Assembly (NCBI GenBank): GCA_914767885.1
Contig: CAJZBQ010000010.1
Span: 62,001-126,000, forward strand
DNA from: Blepharisma stoltei
Lineage: Eukaryota > Ciliophora > Heterotrichea > Heterotrichida > Blepharismidae
Direction of reading: 5' to 3'
DNA: 64,000 bases
The notes under the pieces: generated by a model
The model's input: the letters and a program-made list of their open reading frames with translations, nothing else
Told to the model about the DNA's origin: nothing
Databases searched by the model: none
Position numbers and translations under genes: made by a program
Shown here: in pieces, positions 56,671 through 64,000 of the stretch
How positions within the stretch are numbered: position 1 is the first letter of the stretch
Layout: the number at the start of each line of letters is the position of its first letter

Positions 56671-56755
56671 ATTATTTTCTATAACAGTTAGCATATCTCC
56701 ATTTTGGACGTTTCCCATAGTCTTAGTTTTTAAGAACTTGACAGTTTATTTTATT

Positions 56756-58231
56756 TTATCAGGCTTTTGGATTATCAGAAAACATTTTTCTGAGGGCATA
56801 TTCTACCCGTTCCAAATAAATCTCTGCATGTTTGGCTTCGAATGTTAAGCATGGCCTTAATCTTATACTTCGGCACCCACAAGTTCCACAATTAACGCCA
56901 GCTTTAATCATTTCATCTACCAGAGCTTCAGCAGTTTTTCCATCATCTAAGTCAAATGCCATAAAGCTTCCTAATCCTCTTATATTAGAAATTGGGAATC
57001 TTCGCTGCAATTCCATAAGTCCATTCTTCAAAACACTTCCAGTGCTCCTCGACAAAGCCAATAAATCTTCATCCTCCATGACCTCAACCACTGTCTTCAA
57101 ATTCAGCAGTCTTATTGGGTCTCCATGCCAAGAATTATAAATGGAATATGCCCTATCTGCCCTTAAATGAGGTTTATAAAAAATCCCAGAAATTTGCATC
57201 CTTTTTGCAAAGGTCACAATATCTGGATCCGCATGTGATCCCCAATGCTCATGTCCCCAGAATTTCCCTGTAGCTCCGACCCCAGTCTGTACTTCGTCTG
57301 CAATCACTAACGCTCCATTCTGATGTACAATATCTTGAAGTCTTATATAAAATTCAGGAGATGCATATTTATCGCCTCCTTCTCCTAGTATTGGTTCTAC
57401 AACTACCCCAGCGATCTGCTTACTAGAAGTTTTAAAAGCCATTTCTAGCTCGGCCAATGCGCGGTTTTCTTCAGCCTTATTATGAGTTTCGTTTTCTGCA
57501 TAAGGATGCTTTATATCAGGAAACTGTATTGATGGCCAGTCAAAGGTGGGGAGACCAAGCTTATGGATTGGTTTACTTTGGGTTGTTGTGAGAGCTCCAA
57601 AGGTTCTTCCATGAAATGAACTTTTAAATGACAAAATCGCAAGATCGTTACCTTTATTGTGAAGAGCATCTTCAAGCTCTTGAATCGATGGGGATGCTCC
57701 GTTGCGATTCTTTTTCATTGCATGAGCAAATGCAAGCTTATAAGCGTATTCGTTAGCGCCGGCACCACACCCACAGCTTGGGATTACTTCAGTTAATCCT
57801 TTTGGTGCGATTGGGATCAGTATCTCTTGTATCATTGTTGGCCAGTTTTTATCTGGCATTTCAGTGGTTTGGCGCTGTGACAGATATTTTCTATATTCTG
57901 GGGATCTTGCGGCCTAAGTAACCCTTACTCGTAGAAGTGCGGGATGGTTATATCCAATAGGGAGGGATGCGACTTGCGAATAAGTTTCTAATAGTACATT
58001 TCCATCAGCGTCTACAGCGTAATTTCCTTTAGATCGCTTAAAATCAATGAAAAGTTTTATCTGAATAAAGAGTACGGTTCGAGGGTCCTGGCTGAAATTA
58101 TTTAAGGTAGATAAAAGGACCTTGGATCTAGGACCTGGGATATCAGTTAGGACTTGAGGTCCAGCTGGTTCTTCAGCGAGAATAGGGCTGTAGTTTTTCA
58201 AACTGTTGATTGCTTTGGTTATAGCTCTCAT
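56756..58231 (-). CDS. ABAT: 4-aminobutyrate aminotransferase, mitochondrial
   Basis: 486 residues after removing one 15-nt intron; UGA-Trp immediately before the TAA. Class III aminotransferase features: GNYAVDADGNVLLETYSQVA, SLPIGYNHPALL, SCGCGAGANEYAYKLA, SFKSSFHGRTFGALTTTQSK, VVEPILGEGGD, VIADEVQTGVGATGKFWGHE, and ITFAKRMQ-type VTFAKRMQISGIFY with the PLP-binding Lys. The N-terminus MRAITKAINSLKNY looks like a mitochondrial presequence. It converts GABA and 2-oxoglutarate to succinate semialdehyde and glutamate, which connects in metabolism, though not in regulation, with the neighbouring IDH. Confidence 0.95.
57914..57928 (-). other. 15-nt intron
   Basis: Minus-strand GTAAGGGTTACTTAG; removal joins NHPALLR to AARSPEYRKYL. 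A at position 10. Confidence 0.92.
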
Positions 58232-59415
58232 TTTAATTATAAGTGTGAGCCATATCAGAAATCAAATTTAAAAGAGCCACATGAAGTAAAGAAAAAATTT
58301 TTGGTAAAATTATCAGGAAAAAAGTGGAAAAAATATAAATAGACGAATAGACTAGTAAAAATAATTGTTCTTCAGTATTAAGATTGATATCAGTAATTAC
58401 TAATTCTGATATTATGCTGACCAGAATATGGAATGCCATGCGTAAATGAAATGACCGGAAAATTCAAGGTAGTTTTAAAGTGAAAAACTGCAAGAAGGTT
58501 AAATAGCTTTTCTTTGATTATGAATATAGATTTGATAAATTAAAGTGAGTTCAAAGCAATGAAATCATTAAAAAATTTAAAAAGCAGAGAATTCAAGCCA
58601 ATATAATTTGAAAAGGGATTTCTGAAGAAAATTCTTAATTAAATAGCTGGCTAAAAATAACAAGCAATTACTAGTTAAAGTCAACTCAACCAAATCAAAA
58701 TAATAGAAGGAAATTGAATAAAAAAATCTTGATAACTTTATAATAGCTAAGTTGTGAAACCTTTTAGGGGAGATTATTTTAAGATAAAAGTGAGTAAGAA
58801 AACGAGTATTTAAAGAGTATTTACTGCTCTTATACACTCTTAAAAGTTATTTAACTATTTAGACAGTAAGGCTAACGAATTAAAATTTTTATTATTTATA
58901 AAGGAAAAGGTATTGTACCCACCTAAAAATCGTACTGCTTCTTGAATTTCTAATTCATTCGGCACTAGATGAGAATCAAAGATTACTGTTGCAATCTTCA
59001 ATGCAATATCTGCAGAAAAGGATAGTCAAATAAAATGGTATACACTTATTAAAAATCAAACAAGAAGTTTTTTTTAACTCTTTTCAACAATAGATTTTCG
59101 TAATTATTTCAAATCCTTGAATGTCCAGGATGAAAATATTAAACATCACAAATAGATTAAGTAGTATAAGCAACTACTTGAAAGTAATTTATTAATTAAG
59201 GCCTAAAAATCGATTTATTAATAAATTTTGCAAATTTAATGATAAATAAAATTTATAACATTGCTTTATCAAGCATTAGATTCCATTATATTTCATTCCC
59301 ATAATATCAAATTTAAGAAAATTCTATCATGAAATTCACAAGAGATTTCTTTAATCTGCATATAATAAAATTCCTACTTATTGGATTTATAATAAATAAG
59401 AAGCTTAATCAGAAA
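58232..59415. other. Intergenic, AT-rich, 1.2 kb
   Basis: Divergent spacer between ABAT and IDH. Around 58905-59030 the minus strand reads SFSADIALKIATVIFDSHLV then PNELEIQEAVRFLGGYNT, which looks coding but has no start or continuation. Nothing else recognised. Confidence 0.4.
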
Positions 59416-60672
59416 ATGAGAGTTATGCGCTTCTTTTCACATGCAAAACACAAAATATCTGTGAAGAACTCTATAGTAGAGCTAGACGGGGATGAAATGG
59501 CAAGAATCATGTGGGGATTAATTAAAGAAAAATTGGTATTCCCATTTCTTGATATTGATATCAAATATTATGATCTGAGTATCCAAAATCGAAATTCTAC
59601 CGATGATCGCATAACTTTAGAAGCTGCACAAGCAATTGCTCAGCATAAGGTAGGCGTTAAATGTGCTACAATCACTCCTGATGAAGAAAGAGTAAAAGAA
59701 TTTGGTCTAAAGAAAATGTGAAAAAGCCCTAATGGGACTATTAGAAACTATTTAAATGGCACCATCTTTAGGGAACCAATAGTAGTGAATTCAATACCTC
59801 GACCTGTTCCAGGGTGAATAAAGCCAATAGTGATTGCAAGGCACAGCAATGCTGACCAATACAGTGCTTCAGATCATAAAATTCCTAAGCCTGGCAAAGT
59901 TGAGCTTGTTTACACTCCAGAAGATGGTTCTCCAAAAGAGAAATGGCTCGTGTACGACTATAAATCTCCAGGCGTAGCAATGGGAATGTATAACACAGAT
60001 GCTTCTATCGCAGAATTTGCCAGATCTTGTTTTATATTCTCCTTAGAAAAGAACTACAACATGTTTTTCAGTTCAAAAAATACGATTCTTAAAGCATATG
60101 ATGGAAGATTCAAAGATATAATGCAAGAAATCTATGAAAATCATTTTAAAGCTGAATTCCAAGCTAAAAATCTCACATATGAGCATAGACTAATTGATGA
60201 TATGGTAGCTCAGTGCTTGAAAAGCAAAGGAGGATTTTTATGGGCTTGCAAAAATTATGATGGAGATGTTCAAAGTGATATTGTGGCTCAAGGATTCGGG
60301 TCGCTAGGACTAATGACTAGTGAATTAAGGACTTCTGGAGATATTTGTATGGCAGAAGCTGCTCATGGAACTGTTACGAGGCATTATAGAGTCCACCAAG
60401 CAGGAGGAGAAACATCGTCTAATTCTATAGCCAGCATTTTTGCGTGGACTAGAGGAATTCAGCATAGAGCTAAGCTTGATAAAAACGAGGAACTTTTAAG
60501 ATGGGCAAATTCATTAGAAGAAGTTGTGATTGAAAGAGTAGAAAAAGGAGAAATGACAAAAGACTTAGCATTGATGGTACATGGGCCAAATGTGGAAAGA
60601 AAGCATTGGCTAAACACTCAAGACTTTATTCAGAACATCGCTGATCATTTTGAAAGGAAATTAAATAAGTAA
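59416..60672 (+). CDS. IDH: Isocitrate dehydrogenase [NADP], probably mitochondrial
   Basis: 418 residues from ATG at 59416 ([15 protein letters not shown], presequence-like); an in-frame codon at 59329 would add 29 hydrophobic residues. Two UGA-Trp (59719 and 59818). Substrate and cofactor motifs are intact: [49 protein letters not shown] (isocitrate-binding Arg), [20 protein letters not shown] and [12 protein letters not shown]. It is of the eukaryotic homodimeric NADP type, making 2-oxoglutarate and NADPH. Uninterrupted by IES or intron. Confidence 0.96.
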
Positions 60673-60797
60673 GAATATCAATTCAATTTGGTAATGCTCG
60701 TTTAAAACCTAGATCTAGTTTATTTATAATAAGAATCTTGATGCTTATAGAATAAAGCTTCATAAAATAATAAAGTATAATTGGTAGAGATTAAAAT

Positions 60798-62435
<1,638 letters not shown>

Positions 62436-62554
62436 AAAAATTAAACGAGATATATCCATGTGTCTTACACTTATGTGTTTTGTGCAATTAAATATAAAAG
62501 GAACATTTGCGGTATCAAAAAGCATTAAATCTAAATTTTGGATATTATAATAAT

Positions 62555-62833
62555 TTAATCTTTTGTATTTATACCTTTTCCTCGATTTAAGACATGCCAT
62601 AGTACCATTCCAGTGCAAAAAAGCACAGAAGTTATGTAAAATAAATTTATAATCATCAATGGGTATTTTCTTTGTTCGCATGCTTCTTCACTCCCACAGA
62701 CATTAGTCGCTAAGCAGCAATAATCACAACCAAGTTCTTCACAGCTAATATTTTCACTCTCTCTTATATCGATTTTACTTGTGTATCTCTCTAATGAATT
62801 TACTAACGTTAAAATTAGTAAAAATATTTTCAT
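62555..62833 (-). CDS. Small Cys-rich membrane protein
   Basis: 92 residues: a signal peptide (MKIFLLILTLVNS), a short extracellular part with clustered Cys (SCEELGCDYCCLATNVCGSE then C), one transmembrane helix (NLFYITSVLFCTGMVLWHVL) and a short basic tail. The topology suggests a type I membrane protein. Family not recognised. Confidence 0.72.
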   Translation of the reverse strand: MKIFLLILTLVNSLERYTSKIDIRESENISCEELGCDYCCLATNVCGSEEACEQRKYPLMIINLFYITSVLFCTGMVLWHVLNRGKGINTKD

Positions 62834-62943
62834 CTTTTATTAGTTATTTAAGAAGCCTAAACAAAATGTTATCGTTGAGTAAATAAGAATGCATTATTTA
62901 TTACTGAAATAATAAGATTTACTGAGGAAGTAAATATTAATAA

Positions 62944-63982
62944 ATGGGGTCAAAACTCTGCACCACAGCCCAAAAAGAAGATCCTATGGAAATGATAAGG
63001 CAAGACTTAGAAGCCAAAATTGAAGCTTGTCCTAAAAACTCATTTTTAGATGAATCGGCAAATATTGATGAAGGATCTCGTGAAATTAATTTACCGAAAG
63101 CTAGTACTCATTAGATTAGAAGAATTTCACATATTTTTATTAAATAATATAAATTAATTTAAAATTATAAATTACTCATTCATCGCCTTCAAGCAAGCCA
63201 AGCTATGAAATTGAACAAATAAAGGCTAAAAAAAAATTAGCAAAAGATAATTTCATCTCAGAGCTCAGCACGAACAATGAAATCATATATGAAGGAGAGC
63301 TCTTTCGTTACAAACCATCTGCCAAAGATAGATTTATTTCAAGATGATGTGAGCTAACACATGAATCATTTCACTACTATAAAAGTCATGTAGCAAATAT
63401 AAACGGTTGCAAGCCATTATTAACAATTCCTTTGTATATTCTCTCTATATCAATTAGTATATTTTAAGATAACTAAAATATATTTTAAGAAAAATAATAA
63501 TTAGATGTATTTTCTCTCAGAAAGAATACCAAATTTTGAAAATTGAAAAGTAAACGCCATTTAGGATTCAAAACATATCAAATTATTTCTGCATGGAAAT
63601 TCTCACCATAGATAACAAAGCTGTAACCTTTAATTCAAGAAGTTCTTCACCTTTTTCCATTAGCGTATCCATGTCCCATACAGGATTTTTCGCTCCGGAT
63701 TCTCCAGGGGTAGAAAAAGGTCATCTCATGAAAAAACCTTTTCAGCTCGCACCTAAATATAGAGAACAATCACCAACCGAAAGGCATTTAATGACCATAA
63801 CCCCGCCAAATTTTCGAAAATTTTACTCAGGAAAAGTCAACGAAAGAAAAAATTCCTGAACAGTCCGAGAAAAAGAAATGTATATGGCAGAAGAGCGTCT
63901 AATTTTGTGCCACAACAACCTCAACGATCTTCAGAAGTGGAAGTGGATCATTAAGCATGCAATGATAGAAAAAAATGTTTAA
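62944..63982 (+). CDS. PH-domain protein
   Basis: Removing two short IESs (68 and 71 bp) and a 15-nt intron leaves 294 residues. The PH fold spans about residues 90-290: IIYEGELFRYKPSAKDRFIS then RWCELTHESFHYYKS (strands 1-3), LLTIPLYIFSQKEYQILKIE, FCMEILTIDNKAVTFNS, and a C-terminal helix with LNDLQKWKWIIKHAM holding the invariant Trp. A long Ser/Pro-rich loop (NSRSSSPFSISVSMS ... ITPPNFRKF) is inserted before the last part. UGA-Trp at 63347 and 63857. Phosphoinositide or protein binding at membranes is inferred. Confidence 0.85.
63105..63172. other. Short IES (68 bp) with 8-bp repeat
   Basis: TACTCATT occurs at 63105 and 63173. Removal joins KASTH to SSPSSKPSYEIEQ and avoids the TAG at 63112. 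Confidence 0.85.
63437..63507. other. Short TA-bounded IES (71 bp)
   Basis: TATTCTCTC at left resembles TATTTTCTCTC at right. Removal at TA joins LLTIPLY to IFSQKEYQILKIEK and supplies the frame change needed. Confidence 0.82.
63550..63564 (+). other. 15-nt intron
   Basis: GTAAACGCCATTTAG; removal joins ILKIEK to IQNISNYFCMEIL. A at position 10. Confidence 0.9.
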
Positions 63983-64000
63983 CTATAAATAAAAATCATT

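Overview
The window reads as germline (micronuclear) DNA of a heterotrich ciliate close to Blepharisma. Three things support this. (1) UGA must be read as tryptophan: it falls at invariant Trp sites, such as the kinase motif DVWSFG at 26693, while UAA and UAG act as stops. (2) Introns are almost all exactly 15 nt, GTA...TAG, with an A at position 10. (3) Many genes are broken by non-coding DNA whose removal at a TA (or TTA) direct repeat restores both frame and protein family. Such segments are internal eliminated sequences (IESs). In Blepharisma stoltei the germline is known to carry thousands of IESs and an abundant Pogo-derived MITE. Species assignment is inference; no rRNA or barcode gene is present.

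Layout: a TPR-like gene (1-1353, cut by the window start), a Nudix hydrolase (1449-3033, -), two unknown proteins, a TBC Rab-GAP (5299-6558), a GOLD-domain protein (7068-9323, -), a BET bromodomain protein (9508-10980, -), the axonemal protein CFAP43 (11395-16290), a small coiled-coil protein, a double-PHD protein (17504-19898, -) and the AP-1 sigma adaptin (20376-20949, -). From 21.1 to 25.9 kb the DNA is germline-limited, including a retroposon with a Merlin-type transposon nested in it. Then come a CDPK (25994-27619), D-2-hydroxyglutarate dehydrogenase (27695-29179, -), a TraB-like protein (29806-31041), a second Merlin-type transposon (31247-33594), CFAP77 (33687-34334, -), a retroposon, a small coiled-coil gene and an LRR protein (35757-38198, -).

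The stretch 38.2-42.5 kb is gene-poor and repeat-bearing. It is followed by two unknown genes, dynactin p150 (45062-50066, -), a MAPKKK-like kinase (50532-52660), a coiled-coil protein (to 55712), a thioredoxin-like protein, GABA transaminase (56756-58231, -), NADP-isocitrate dehydrogenase (59416-60672), an unknown protein (60798-62435), a small membrane protein and a PH-domain protein (62944-63982).

The genes are unrelated housekeeping, ciliary and signalling genes packed tightly; some ends are only tens of bases apart. The common theme is how they are interrupted. I see four kinds of insert: (a) short TA-bounded IESs of about 68-109 bp; (b) MITEs of about 285-550 bp with TTACTCCCCC...GAAC ends; (c) smaller palindromic MITEs; (d) GC-richer retroposon-like units with 8-20 bp target-site duplications and short tandem-repeat tails, several of them inside coding sequence. 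Class (d) is the least expected part of the window. Splicing out the proposed inserts gives coding lengths divisible by three in nearly every gene, which is the main internal check on the boundaries.
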